Shown: positions 18,065 to 26,738 of the stretch, piece after piece
Numbering within the stretch: position 1 is the first letter of the stretch
Layout: every line of letters begins with the position of its first letter
NCBI GenBank assembly: GCA_963811335.1
Contig: CAWERB010000031.1
Coordinates: 124,001-188,000, forward strand
DNA length: 64,000 nt
Direction of reading: 5' to 3'
Source of the DNA: Trebonia sp963811335
GTDB lineage: Bacteria > Actinomycetota > Actinomycetes > Streptosporangiales > Streptosporangiaceae
The notes under the pieces: model-generated
Database searches by the model: none
What the model saw: the letters and a program-made list of their open reading frames with translations, nothing else
Told to the model about the DNA's origin: nothing
Program-made: the position numbers and the translations under genes

Positions 18065-19072
18065 TTACCGGACCGGGGCTGGCCAGTCGGAAGTCACTGA
18101 CTCCTCGGGCGCGCCCGTCGGGGGAGTGCCGTAGGTGCGGAAGGTCGACGGGAGGCGGGCGCCCCAGCCCGGCTTGGCGGCGTACTCCGCCGCCGTCCAC
18201 ACCACCGGGTCGTCGTCGGGGTCGAAGCCGAGGTACCCGCCGGAGCAGACCTCGACCCGGTTACCGCCCGGCTCGCGGGTGTAGAGGTAGAACCCCTGGA
18301 TGGGGATGTGCCGCGACGGGCCCGCCTCGATCGGCACGCTGGCGTCGTTCATCAGGTCGGCGGCGCGCAGCACGTCCTCCCGCGAGTCGACCCAGAACGC
18401 CAGGTGATGCAGCCGCCCTGAGCCAGACAGCCCGGTGCCGCCCAGGTAGTCGCGCACGTAGATGACCTCATGGCCCTGCACGGTCGAGGACAGCCAGGCC
18501 CCGTCCTCCGACCCGTCGTCGCGCCGGATGACCTCGAACGTCCGCAGCCCGAACCCGTCCGCCCAGAACTCCCGGCAGGCCCGCACGTCCCGGGCCATCA
18601 GGTTGACGTGCTCAAGCCGCCGCACGTTCGCCCCGGCCCCCCGGTACCGCTGGTGGTTCGATTTCATCGCTGGCCGCTCCGCGGCGGGCGGCCGGTACTT
18701 CGTGGTCTCGTAGTAGATCCTGACCGGGTGCCCGTCCGGGTCGGTGAACTCGTAGGCCGGCCCCTTGCCGCCCTCCGGCTCCACCCACCCGCCGGGGACG
18801 CCTGCCGCCTTGAGCCACTCCACCCGCCTGTTCAGCGCCTCGGGCGACCACGCGCGCACCGCCAGGTGGCCCAGCCCTGGAGCGGCGGACGCGGTCAGCT
18901 TGAGGCAGTACGGCTCGTAATCCCCGTATCCGCGCAGGTACCACGACCCGTACCGCTCTTCGGCCACCGTCAGCCCGAGCAGCGCGGTGAAGTACTCGAG
19001 CGACGCCTCCGGCGTCGGCGTCAGCAGTTCCGCATGCCCGACATGCGCCACGTCGCGCCACCGCTCAGCCAC
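18065..19072 (-). CDS. Two-domain extradiol (catechol 2,3-) dioxygenase
   Basis: A type I extradiol dioxygenase of the VOC superfamily, 335 residues with two betaalphabetabetabeta repeats. The catalytic C-terminal repeat shows the Fe(II) ligands expected for the family: His in LEHVNLMARDV, His in RLHHLAFWVDS and Glu in GGNRVEVCSGGY. The first repeat (GHAELLTPTPEASLEYFTAL) is the structural one. The protein opens aromatic vicinal diols between or beside the hydroxyls. It is the last gene of the PPOX/A-PCP-R/P450/exporter operon, 53 bases after the permease gene, which suggests that a catechol-type intermediate may be made or cleared there; that link is inference. Confidence 0.88.
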   Translation of the reverse strand: MAERWRDVAHVGHAELLTPTPEASLEYFTALLGLTVAEERYGSWYLRGYGDYEPYCLKLTASAAPGLGHLAVRAWSPEALNRRVEWLKAAGVPGGWVEPEGGKGPAYEFTDPDGHPVRIYYETTKYRPPAAERPAMKSNHQRYRGAGANVRRLEHVNLMARDVRACREFWADGFGLRTFEVIRRDDGSEDGAWLSSTVQGHEVIYVRDYLGGTGLSGSGRLHHLAFWVDSREDVLRAADLMNDASVPIEAGPSRHIPIQGFYLYTREPGGNRVEVCSGGYLGFDPDDDPVVWTAAEYAAKPGWGARLPSTFRTYGTPPTGAPEESVTSDWPAPVR

Positions 19073-19125
19073 GCGGCGAACGTACCGGACCCGCCATCAC
19101 CTGGGCAAGGCCCGGCGGCGTCGGT

Positions 19126-19920
19126 TCACATCTTGCGCATGTAGGCGCGCACGGTGAGCGGCGCGAACACCGCGGCGATCGCGGCCGCGCCCAGGAGCGC
19201 CCACCACACATCTGGCCCGGCGCTGGCGGTGCCTGTGAGTTCGCGCGCGGCCGTGATCAGGTGCGAGATGGGGTTCACGGCGACGAAGCCCTGAAGCCAG
19301 CCGGGCAGCGTCCCTGCGGGGACGAACGCGTTGGACAGGAACGCGAGCGGGAACAGCACGAGGAACGATGATCCCTGCACTGTCGCGGCGGTGCGGGCGA
19401 GCACGCCGACCAGCGCGAAGATCCAGCTGACCGCCCATGAGCACGCGATCACGAGCAGGCCGGCGAGGAGGACGCCGACGATGCCGCCGGCGGGCCGCCA
19501 CCCGATGGCGAAGCCGGTCAGGCAGGTCATGACGGCCGCGATCGCGTACCGGACCGTGTCGGCGAGCAGCGCCCCGGCCAGCGGGGCGGAGCGGGCGATG
19601 GGCATCGAGCGAAACCGGTCGAACACGCCTTTGTCGATGTCCTCGCGCAGCTGCATGCCCGTCATGACCGTGATCGTGATGACGGACATCACGAGGATGC
19701 CGGGTATGAAGAACGGCAGGTAGCCTTGCACGCCGCCCGCGATCGCCCCGCCGAAGATGTAGGTGAACATGAGGGTGAACAGCACTGGCTCGAGCAGCGC
19801 GTCGGCGAACTGCTCGGGGGTGCGGCGCATTCTCAGCAGGCCGCGACCCGCCATGGTGAGGGAGTTCTCGACCGCCTGGGTGAGCGTCGCGGGCCCGCGC
19901 GGCACGGTCAGCGTGATCAT
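19126..19920 (-). CDS. ABC-2 type exporter permease (DrrB-like)
   Basis: A 264-residue integral membrane protein with about six transmembrane segments, including PVLFTLMFTYIFGGAIAGGV near the start, an IPGILVMSVITITVM helix, and a C-terminal VWWALLGAAAIAAVF helix. The EDIDKGVFDRFRSMPIARS amphipathic segment is typical of ABC-2/DrrB permeases that export drugs or lipids in antibiotic producers. Its ATG overlaps the stop of the ATPase gene by four bases, so the two are translationally coupled and form one transporter. The likely cargo is the product of the adjacent A-PCP-reductase/P450 genes, or self-resistance to it. Confidence 0.93.
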   Translation of the reverse strand: MITLTVPRGPATLTQAVENSLTMAGRGLLRMRRTPEQFADALLEPVLFTLMFTYIFGGAIAGGVQGYLPFFIPGILVMSVITITVMTGMQLREDIDKGVFDRFRSMPIARSAPLAGALLADTVRYAIAAVMTCLTGFAIGWRPAGGIVGVLLAGLLVIACSWAVSWIFALVGVLARTAATVQGSSFLVLFPLAFLSNAFVPAGTLPGWLQGFVAVNPISHLITAARELTGTASAGPDVWWALLGAAAIAAVFAPLTVRAYMRKM

Positions 19921-20897
19921 CTGGCTACCTTTTCCTTCTCCTCTTCTTCGCGATCGGCCTGCGGCTGGGTCTCGTGGCCCGTGATCGCGAGGAACACCTG
20001 GTCGAGCGTCGGCTTGTGCATGCTGAGCCCGGCGAGCCTGATGCCGCGGTCGCGCAGCGCCACCAGCAGGTCCGCGACGCGGTCCGGTTCGTCAATCGGC
20101 ACGGTGATGCGGCCGGGCTCGGGCGAGGGGATGGCGTCGACTGCCAGGACCGCCCTGATCGTCTCGCGCGCGTACGGCGCGTGGCCCGGGTCTGCGAGCC
20201 GGAGATGGAGCGACGAGGCGCCGGCCGATGCCTTCAGCTCGTCGGGCGTGCCCTCGGCGACCACGGTGCCGTGGTCGATCACGGCGATGCGGTCGGCGAG
20301 CTGGTCCGCCTCGTCGAGGTACTGCGTCGTCAGCAGCACCGTCGATCCCGCCTCGGCGAGCCGCCGGATGGTCTGCCACATCTGCGCCCGGGTGCGCGGG
20401 TCCAGGCCGGTGGTCGGCTCATCGAGGAAGATCAGGGGTGGCGTGGCGATGAGGCTCGCCGCTAGATCGAGCCGCCGGCGCATGCCTCCCGAGAGCTTCC
20501 CGGCCGGGCGCTTGGCCGCGTCCGCCAGCCCGAACTCCTCGAGCAGCTCGCCGGCCCGGCGGCGGGCGGCGGCACGGCTCAGGCCAAGCAGCCGGGCGAA
20601 GATCATGAGGTTCTCGGCCGCCGAGAGGGTCTCGTCGACCGAGGCGACCTGCCCGGTCAGGCCGATGAGCCGCCGCACGGCCGCCGCCTCGCGCACGACA
20701 TCCCGGCCGAACACCAGCGCGGTGCCGGCGTCGGGGCGCAGCAGCGTCGCAAGCATGCGGATCGTCGTGGTCTTGCCCGCGCCGTTGGGCCCGAGCACGC
20801 CGTAGACGGTCCCGGCCGCCACCGACAGGTCAACGCCGTCCACGGCCCTGGTCGCTCCGAAGTTCTTCACCAGGCCCGCGGTCTGGACCGCGGGCAC
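19917..20897 (-). CDS. ABC exporter ATP-binding protein (DrrA-like)
   Basis: The nucleotide-binding subunit of the DrrAB-type exporter. Walker A is LGPNGAGKTTTIRM, the signature is KLSGGMRRRLDLA, Walker B is LIFLDEPTTGLDPRT, and the C-terminal DrrA-type extension ends with a very charged tail. GTG 20897 (PAVQTAGLVKNFG) gives the usual short N-terminus and leaves a 22-base gap from the P450 stop; an in-frame ATG at 20969 would overlap the P450 gene. No strong ribosome binding site precedes either. Antibiotic-export relatives are known from doxorubicin producers; cargo here is inferred from context. Confidence 0.92.
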   Translation of the reverse strand: MPAVQTAGLVKNFGATRAVDGVDLSVAAGTVYGVLGPNGAGKTTTIRMLATLLRPDAGTALVFGRDVVREAAAVRRLIGLTGQVASVDETLSAAENLMIFARLLGLSRAAARRRAGELLEEFGLADAAKRPAGKLSGGMRRRLDLAASLIATPPLIFLDEPTTGLDPRTRAQMWQTIRRLAEAGSTVLLTTQYLDEADQLADRIAVIDHGTVVAEGTPDELKASAGASSLHLRLADPGHAPYARETIRAVLAVDAIPSPEPGRITVPIDEPDRVADLLVALRDRGIRLAGLSMHKPTLDQVFLAITGHETQPQADREEEEKEKVAR

Positions 20898-20919
20898 GGT
20901 GCCGGCCGCGAGTTCGCGG

Positions 20920-22110
20920 TCACCATCCGACGGGCAGCGTGAGCGGCGATTTGGCAGGCGACTGGTCATCCCATGTCGGTGGCTGGTCGTCGATGAGGTG
21001 CAGGGCCGGGAAGCGGTCAAGCACGGCCTCGAGGGCGACGGTCAGTTCGGCTCGGGCCAGGTGAGATCCGAGACAGTTGTGCGCGCCCCGGCCGAATATG
21101 ATGTGCGGGTTGACCACGCGGCCCAGGTCGAGCCGGTCGGCATCGGGGAACACGCTCTCGTCGCGGTTAGCCGCCGCGAGCGCTATATGGATGCCCTCGC
21201 CCTTGCGGATGGTCTGCCCGTTCAGTTGTATGTCCTCGGTCGCGAGCAAGACCACGACGCCGTTCATCACCGGGATGTAGCGGAGCAGCTCATCGACGGC
21301 GGTCGGCATGAGTTCGCGGTGGTCGCGCAGCCTCGCGTACTGGCCGGGCTCGGCGAGCAGGGTAAGCAGCGAGTCGGCCACGAACATGGTCGTCGTCCGG
21401 TAACCGGCGACCAGCATCGACAGCCCGAAGCTGATCACGGCTTCCTCGGTGAGTACGCCGCTGTCGCACTCGCGGACCAGGTAAGTGAGGAGGTCGTCGG
21501 CCGGCTCGCGTCGCTTCCTTTCGATCTGCGCGGTGACGAACGCGCGCAGCGGGCTCGTGACCCGGCGTCCCTCCTCCAGCGTCTGCATGGCGCCAAGGGC
21601 GGCGTCGGCCATGGGCAGGAAGTACTCGCGCTCCTCGTACGGCATACCGACGAGATCGCACATCATGAGCAGCGGGAAGGGCTCGGCGAACTCGGTGACC
21701 AGGTCACCGGGTGGCCCGCCCGCGGCGAGGGAGTCCAGCAGGCCGTCGGCGATCTTGCGCAAATGCGGCAGGTAGCTCCGGACCGTCCGGACGCTGAACG
21801 CGTCCGTGAGTACCCGGCGCAGCGCGGTGTGCTCGGGGCCTTCCAGTTCCATCATCGTGGTCAGGCCGGGGTGGTGGCCGTCCGGATCAGCCCGGTCCGG
21901 CCAGTCGTTGATCGTCGGGCGGATCAGTCGCTGATCCGCGATCAGGCTCCGCACGTCGGCGTACCGGGTGACATACCACGCGGTCGCTTCGGGATCTATG
22001 TCGACCTTGGCAACCGGGCACTGCGCACGCAGCTGGACGTACTCGGTGGGCGGGCCCATCGTTCCCGGTGGCGCGAGGGGGAAGTCGATGACCTGCGGGG
22101 TGCTGTTCAT
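20920..22110 (-). CDS. Cytochrome P450
   Basis: A soluble class I bacterial P450 of 396 residues that uses ferredoxin electrons to oxidise a small molecule. The heme loop FGRGAHNCLGSHLARAE places the thiolate ligand at Cys346. The K-helix ExxR is in AVDELLRYIPV. The I-helix reads SMLVAGYRTTTMFVADS: the usual acidic residue before the conserved Thr (AGxE/DT) is Arg, an atypical oxygen-activation site. ATG 22110 has a perfect AAGGAGG eight bases upstream and lies 29 bases after the reductase stop; upstream in-frame starts are rejected. Such P450s beside A-PCP proteins often hydroxylate the carrier-bound amino acid, which is possible here. Confidence 0.93.
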   Translation of the reverse strand: MNSTPQVIDFPLAPPGTMGPPTEYVQLRAQCPVAKVDIDPEATAWYVTRYADVRSLIADQRLIRPTINDWPDRADPDGHHPGLTTMMELEGPEHTALRRVLTDAFSVRTVRSYLPHLRKIADGLLDSLAAGGPPGDLVTEFAEPFPLLMMCDLVGMPYEEREYFLPMADAALGAMQTLEEGRRVTSPLRAFVTAQIERKRREPADDLLTYLVRECDSGVLTEEAVISFGLSMLVAGYRTTTMFVADSLLTLLAEPGQYARLRDHRELMPTAVDELLRYIPVMNGVVVLLATEDIQLNGQTIRKGEGIHIALAAANRDESVFPDADRLDLGRVVNPHIIFGRGAHNCLGSHLARAELTVALEAVLDRFPALHLIDDQPPTWDDQSPAKSPLTLPVGW

Positions 22111-22139
22111 GATGCTCGCCTCCTTGGCGGGCTGGCTCA

Positions 22140-25100
22140 TCATCGGTTGCCGTCCTCGCTGGGACGGGTGAGGTAACCGGTGCGGTAGAAGTACTCCATG
22201 TAGCGGTCGAGCAGGGCGGCGTCCACCGGCGGGCAGACCAGGCCGCTGCCTGCGAGGTCCCGTTCGACGTTCGCTCGGTCCAGTCCGGGGAAGGTGCCCT
22301 CGAAGTACATCTCCTTCACCGTGATGCTGGACTTGTTGCCGCGGTCGACGCACAGCGACACGAATGGCGCGGTCGGGCTGGTGGGGTTGGCCGCGACGTG
22401 ACGCAGGAGTTCGCCGACCCACTGGTGGTAGGGCAGCGTGGTGATCTTGTGTCCCGCCGCTCGCATCCGGTCGAGCATGCCGGCGAGTCCGGCCGGGCTC
22501 GGGTTGGTCAGGTGGTAGGTGCGGTCGGTGGTCGGGTGGTGGGTGGCGATGTGCACGATGGCGGCCGCGAGATAGTCGACCGGCACGAAGTTCATGGGCA
22601 ACGGGATGTCCGGTGCCAGGCCGGTCTCGGCGATGGTGTGGAACAGCGAGCAGATCGCGGTCTCGGTGTTGCAGGCGCCGGTCTGCTGGTCCCCGGTGAT
22701 CTCGTAGGGCCGGTAGACGGCGACCGGGACGCCGCAGGTGGCCGCGTTCTTGAGCATCTTCTCGGCCACCCACTTGCTTTCCGCGTATCCCATGGTCAGC
22801 CGGTCGGCGTGGGCGAGCGGCCGGTCCTCGGCGACGTGGCGGACGCCTGCGGTGCCGAAACCGGCCAGCACGGCGATGGTGGACAGGAAGTGCACCGGTA
22901 CCCGTCGAGGTGCGGCCAGGCGCACGACCTCCCGGGTGCCGCCGACGTTGGCCGCACGCAGTGCTTCGTAGGGGTAGAGGAAGTTCACCTGCGCGGCCGC
23001 GTGGAAGATGAGGTCAACAGTGCTCGAAAGTTGAGCGAGGTGGCCGGGCTGTAGGCCGAGACCGGGTGCGCTCAGGTCGGCGGGGAAGCACACCAGGCGA
23101 CCGGTGTCGGGCGGGGTGAGGCCGAACCGGGCGAACGCGGTGTGCACGCGGCTGTGCGCGGCGGCGTGGTCACGGGCGCGAACCGGGCAGTGCACCCGTG
23201 CGGTGGTCGTGCGCAGCAGTCGGTCGGCCAGGAAGGCGCCGACGAACCCCGACGCACCCGTGACCAGCACCTCCTGGGGATTGCGCCAGAGCGGCGCCGG
23301 GCCGTGCGCCGCAGGGACGGTGAACCCGAGTCGTGCCTCCGCGGCGAAGTCCACCGTGGTGGTGAAAGCGCCGCCGGCGTGGATGCTGGTGACCGCGTCC
23401 GCGAATCCCCGCAGGGTGGGGTTGCGCAGCAGGCTATGGATCAGCGCGCTGCCGTGCCGGGCGTCGATCTCCAGCGCGGCGAGGGTGCGGGCGACGGTCT
23501 CGGCGGCGAGCAGCGAATCCCCGCCGAGCTCGTAGAAGTCGTCGGTGGGAGCGGGACGGACTCGCAAGACCGTGTGCCAGATTCCGGCCAGCTTGTCCAC
23601 GGGACCGCCGCTGTCGTAGGACGCACGGGGGGCTCGTGGCCGTAAGCGCGGAGAGAGCACGCAGTCGTCGGCGGTCGATCTTGCCCGCGGCGGTGACGGG
23701 GAACGTGTCGACCGGGATCAGCCTGGCGGGCACCACCGCGGCCGGCAGCCATGAGGCCAGATTCTTGCGGATGCGGTCGACGGGGATCGCCTGTCCCGGC
23801 GTGGCCGGGGTGAGGTAGCCGGTGAGGGTGCCTTGATCGAGGTCGACCACTGCCTCGCCCACGTGCTCGCTGGCGCGCAGCCGAGCTTCGATCTCGTCTA
23901 GTTCCACCCGGTGACCGCGGAGCTTGATCTGCCGGTCCGCGCGGCCCCGGTACTCCAGCTCCCCGGTGGGCAGCCAGACCGCCCGGTCCCCGGTGCGGTA
24001 CAGGCGTTCGCCGCGCTCGGTCGTGATGAACCGCTGCCTGGTCAGCTCCGGGTCGCCGAGGTAGCCGAGGGCGAGGCCGTCGCCGCCGACGAGGAGGTCG
24101 CCTTCCTCGCCGGCCTCGGCCGGCGTGCCGTCGGCGCGCACCACGTGACAGCAGGAGTTCTCCAGAGGCTGACCGATCGGCACTGCGGTCGCCTGGGGCG
24201 GCAGGTCCCGCACCAGGTAAGCCGATGAGACCACGCTGTTCTCGGTCGGACCGTAGAAGTTGACCACGGTAGTGTCCGGGCAGGCCGACAGAACGGCCCT
24301 GGTCAGGTCCGGGTCCATCACCTCGCCGCCGGCCGAGACGAACCGCAGGGTGCGCAACGCCATCGGACGAGTGCGGGCGATGTGGTGGAAGACCCCGGTG
24401 GTCAGGTAGGCGATCGCGACCTGTCCCGTGACCAGCCGGGCCTCTAGCGCCTCGGGCGAGAGCAGGTCCGCACGGTCAACGAGCACCAGGCAGGCACCGG
24501 CCAGCAACGCCGACCAGATCTCGATGGTGGAGGCATCCGAGGAGAGTCCGTACGCGTGCAGCACGCGGTCACCGGGCCGAGGGCGCTGGGCGACCAGGTC
24601 GGAGAACGCCAGCCGGGTGACGCCCCGGTGCGGGATCGCCACCGGTTTCGGCTCGCCGGTGCTGCCCGAGGTGAACATGACGTAGGCGCAGTCCGTGGCC
24701 GCCACCGCTGCCCGGCGGAACCCGGCCGGGGCCGAAGGCGGCGTCGTGTCGAAATCGACGTGGCGGATGCGGCGGATCCGGCAGGTCGCGCCGGGCAGGA
24801 TGAGCACGGTGTTCAGGCCAGCTTGCTCAGCCATGGCCTGCACTCGTCTCGGCGGTTCCCCATCGTCCAGCGGCACGTAGGCGGCACCGGCTTTGAGGAT
24901 TCCCAGGAAAGCCACCACGGCCTCCAAGGACCGGCCGCCGAGCACCCCGATGGTGTCCCCTGGCCGGACGCCGAGGTCGAGCAGGCGGGCGGCCACGGCG
25001 TCAGAGCGCCGGGCGATCTCCCAGTAGGTCAGGCTCCGCCCGTTGTGCACGGCTGCGGTCGCGCGTGGCCGGAGGACGGCTTGATCGTCGAACACCTCGT

Positions 25101-25179
25101 GCAGGCACCGATCCCGTGGGTATGGGGTCGCGTTGGCGTGCCCCCGCCCGGTTGGACGAGGCAACGTGTCCAATGACAT
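22140..25179 (-). CDS. NRPS-like A-PCP-thioester reductase (one frame change)
   Basis: A stand-alone NRPS-like enzyme of about 1,010 residues. The adenylation domain (FTSGSTGEPKPVAIPHRG, NFYGPTENSV, YRTGDRAVW, Lys in AAGKIDRRRLR) activates an amino acid; the A4 segment LSSDASTIEIW keeps the Asp that binds the alpha-amino group. The carrier domain has the phosphopantetheine Ser in FYELGGDSLLAAE (near 23515). A short-chain-dehydrogenase-like reductase follows (VLVTGASGFVGAFLADRLL, then MGYAESKWVAEKML with Tyr/Lys) and would release an aldehyde or alcohol with NAD(P)H. There is no condensation domain. The frame changes at about 23630, beside a six-C run. The start ATG 25179 has its ribosome binding site inside a small hairpin. 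Confidence 0.9.
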
Positions 25180-25180
25180 G

Positions 25181-25193
25181 AGGAGGTTCTCCT
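25181..25193 (-). promoter_or_regulatory. RBS-sequestering hairpin before the A-PCP-reductase
   Basis: In the mRNA sense the sequence reads AGGAG AAC CTCCT immediately upstream of the start codon. The Shine-Dalgarno AGGAG is perfectly complementary to the CTCCT that follows after three bases, so the leader can fold to hide its own ribosome binding site. No upstream leader peptide is evident. This could limit translation unless it is melted by upstream translation or a ligand; the function is inferred. Confidence 0.4.
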
Positions 25194-25219
25194 TATTTTC
25201 CAGGCGCGGATAAGCATGG

Positions 25220-25714
25220 CTAGCAGTGCGGAGTGCTCACGCTGGGCGGAAGGTCAGCCTGCTGGCTGAACTCGGCGGCGAAGGCAGAGAAATCGGCGGT
25301 ACGCCAGCGTTGCGGACGCATCAGGAACGCCACGTCCTCGACCAGCTGGTGCTCGTTAGCGGCTAGGTACGCCGAGGCTGTCGGCTCGTCGAGGTACCGC
25401 TGCGCCAGCCATGCGCGCGTGGCGGCGGGCACCGGGTCCTCGACCGCCACCACTGGCCCCTCGACGCTGACGTACCGGTAGGGCGCGGACTCGTCCTGCA
25501 CGCACAGGCTGAACCGGCCGGCAGCGCGGATCAGTTGAGCCTTGATCGTGTCCCGCCCGGTCTGCACTGTCACGACGCTGCCGGGCTGGTAGCCGTACCA
25601 GACCGGCACCAGCAACGGTGCCCTGACCCCACGCGGATCGACCACACCCACCACAGCCACGTGCGGACCGGCGAGGAAATCCTCCCGGTCGTTTACGGAC
25701 ATAGCGAGATCCAT
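25220..25714 (-). CDS. PPOX-family flavin/F420-dependent protein
   Basis: A 164-residue split-barrel protein of the pyridoxamine-5'-phosphate-oxidase-like family, whose members bind FMN or F420 and reduce or oxidise small molecules. Readable family features are HVAVVGVVDPRGVRAPLLVP, VWYGYQPGSVVTVQTG and the RFSLCVQDESAPYRYVSVEG strand pair. ATG 25714 has AGGGTGG about six bases upstream; ATG 25702 (MSVNDRED) is an alternative. It lies 40 bases before the A-PCP-reductase gene and is the first gene of that operon, so a tailoring reduction or oxidation in the pathway is likely, though a general detoxification role cannot be excluded. Confidence 0.82.
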   Translation of the reverse strand: MDLAMSVNDREDFLAGPHVAVVGVVDPRGVRAPLLVPVWYGYQPGSVVTVQTGRDTIKAQLIRAAGRFSLCVQDESAPYRYVSVEGPVVAVEDPVPAATRAWLAQRYLDEPTASAYLAANEHQLVEDVAFLMRPQRWRTADFSAFAAEFSQQADLPPSVSTPHC

Positions 25715-26450
25715 GACGCCACCCTGCCTCGGGAAAAGATCGCTGATAATGCTTCGACTGCGTTAACGGCTTGAGCTTCGTCCGGGGGGTCTCAAGCGCC
25801 GGACGACCAGCCAGCCTTTCGTGGTCATCCGCTCCGCTTGGAATGTGAAGGTCCCGAATGATGTGTCGCAAGACTGGGCGTAGGCCACAGGCATTTCCCC
25901 CATATGTGCTGGACCCCCGAGGCAGAGTGTCAGATATTTCGTGCGCGGGATTTTCCCTGTCGGATTCCGGATGCATGTCCGGTCTTTCTCAACCGCGCTA
26001 TCTGGAGTTGTTCTGCCCGGTTTGCCCGTGGTCTTTCCCGAATCGGACTTATCCTGCTCTACCAGGGCTGATGCTGCGTGTCCTGGTTTTCTTGCCATTC
26101 CCGTGCGATCCGGGACGCTGCCGCCTCGCCTTTCCCGCCGCCTGGCGTCACCGTCGTTCCGTGACCCAAATATAGCAGCCCGTAATCACGGGCGGGCGCG
26201 GTATCGCCGTTTCTTTTCCTCTTCTTATTTCTCAAGCCCGTGCGGGCGGCGCCGCGGGCTCCCGGGCCGTTACCATGACGCATGAAATTCCCAACCCGGG
26301 GATTTCTCCCCACCTGCGTACTCAAGCACAGGAATCGGGGAAATGGGCGGATCCGCGGGTTCAAATCCCACCTCGGACCCAAGCCCGCCCTGGGCTGCAC
26401 GCCGCTTCCCGGCGCCACACGGCGACCTTGGGGCCGGCCAGGGGAGGCGG
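25715..26450. other. Intergenic region upstream of the NRPS-like operon
   Basis: About 735 bases with no gene I can support. Its base composition is less GC-rich than the flanks up to about 26230, consistent with promoter DNA for the minus-strand operon that starts at 25714. Open frames here (for example 25858-26175 on the plus strand) are rich in Cys, Pro and Arg and look non-coding. A tRNA T-arm-like sequence lies at 26355-26384. Confidence 0.5.
26355..26384 (+). other. tRNA T-arm-like sequence (3'-end fragment?)
   Basis: GCGGGTTCAAATCCCAC has the TTCAAAT loop and four of five T-stem pairs of a tRNA, and is followed by CTCGGACCCA, which would be an acceptor strand. The required partner strand (GTCCGAG) is not found within the preceding 110 bases, so no complete tRNA can be folded. 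It may be a tRNA remnant left by an old integration or a chance resemblance. Confidence 0.25.
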
Positions 26451-26738
26451 TCAGGGGAGGGCGGAGCGGCGCCAGGCGCCGGGGGCCGGGTGCAGCGGCG
26501 CGCGCAGCCGCCGGGCGGGGGCATTCCACTGTGCCGGAACGGGGGCGGGCTTCGCCTCTTCCGCTGCCCGTGACCTCGCGGCGGCGATGGCCGTCAGCGT
26601 GGCGACCAGGGCCGCGACCTCCTCCGGGGTCGCGTCGCCGCGTACCACGCGCAGGAAGGGCCGCGCGGCACCGGGGGTGCCTGGTGACACATGCTCCCGT
26701 TCGGCTGACTGCTGACCTTGACCTTGGCCGTCACCCAC
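26451..26738 (-). CDS. Acyl-CoA carboxylase epsilon subunit
   Basis: A small non-catalytic subunit specific to actinobacteria that stabilises the alpha-beta acyl-CoA carboxylase complex. The core PFLRVVRGDATPEEVAALVA followed by LTAIAAARS, and the end PLHPAPGAWRRSALP, are typical of AccE/PccE. GTG 26738 overlaps the NYN gene stop by eight bases (GTGGGTGA), so translational coupling is likely; a later GTG nearer PFLRVV is possible. The matching beta subunit is at 27.8-29.4 kb, with the NYN gene between. Confidence 0.8.
   Translation of the reverse strand: MGDGQGQGQQSAEREHVSPGTPGAARPFLRVVRGDATPEEVAALVATLTAIAAARSRAAEEAKPAPVPAQWNAPARRLRAPLHPAPGAWRRSALP

Noticed and set aside
26281..26384. A complete tRNA gene
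   Set aside because: No acceptor 5' strand (GTCCGAG), no D-arm and no convincing anticodon stem could be found upstream of the T-arm-like sequence.
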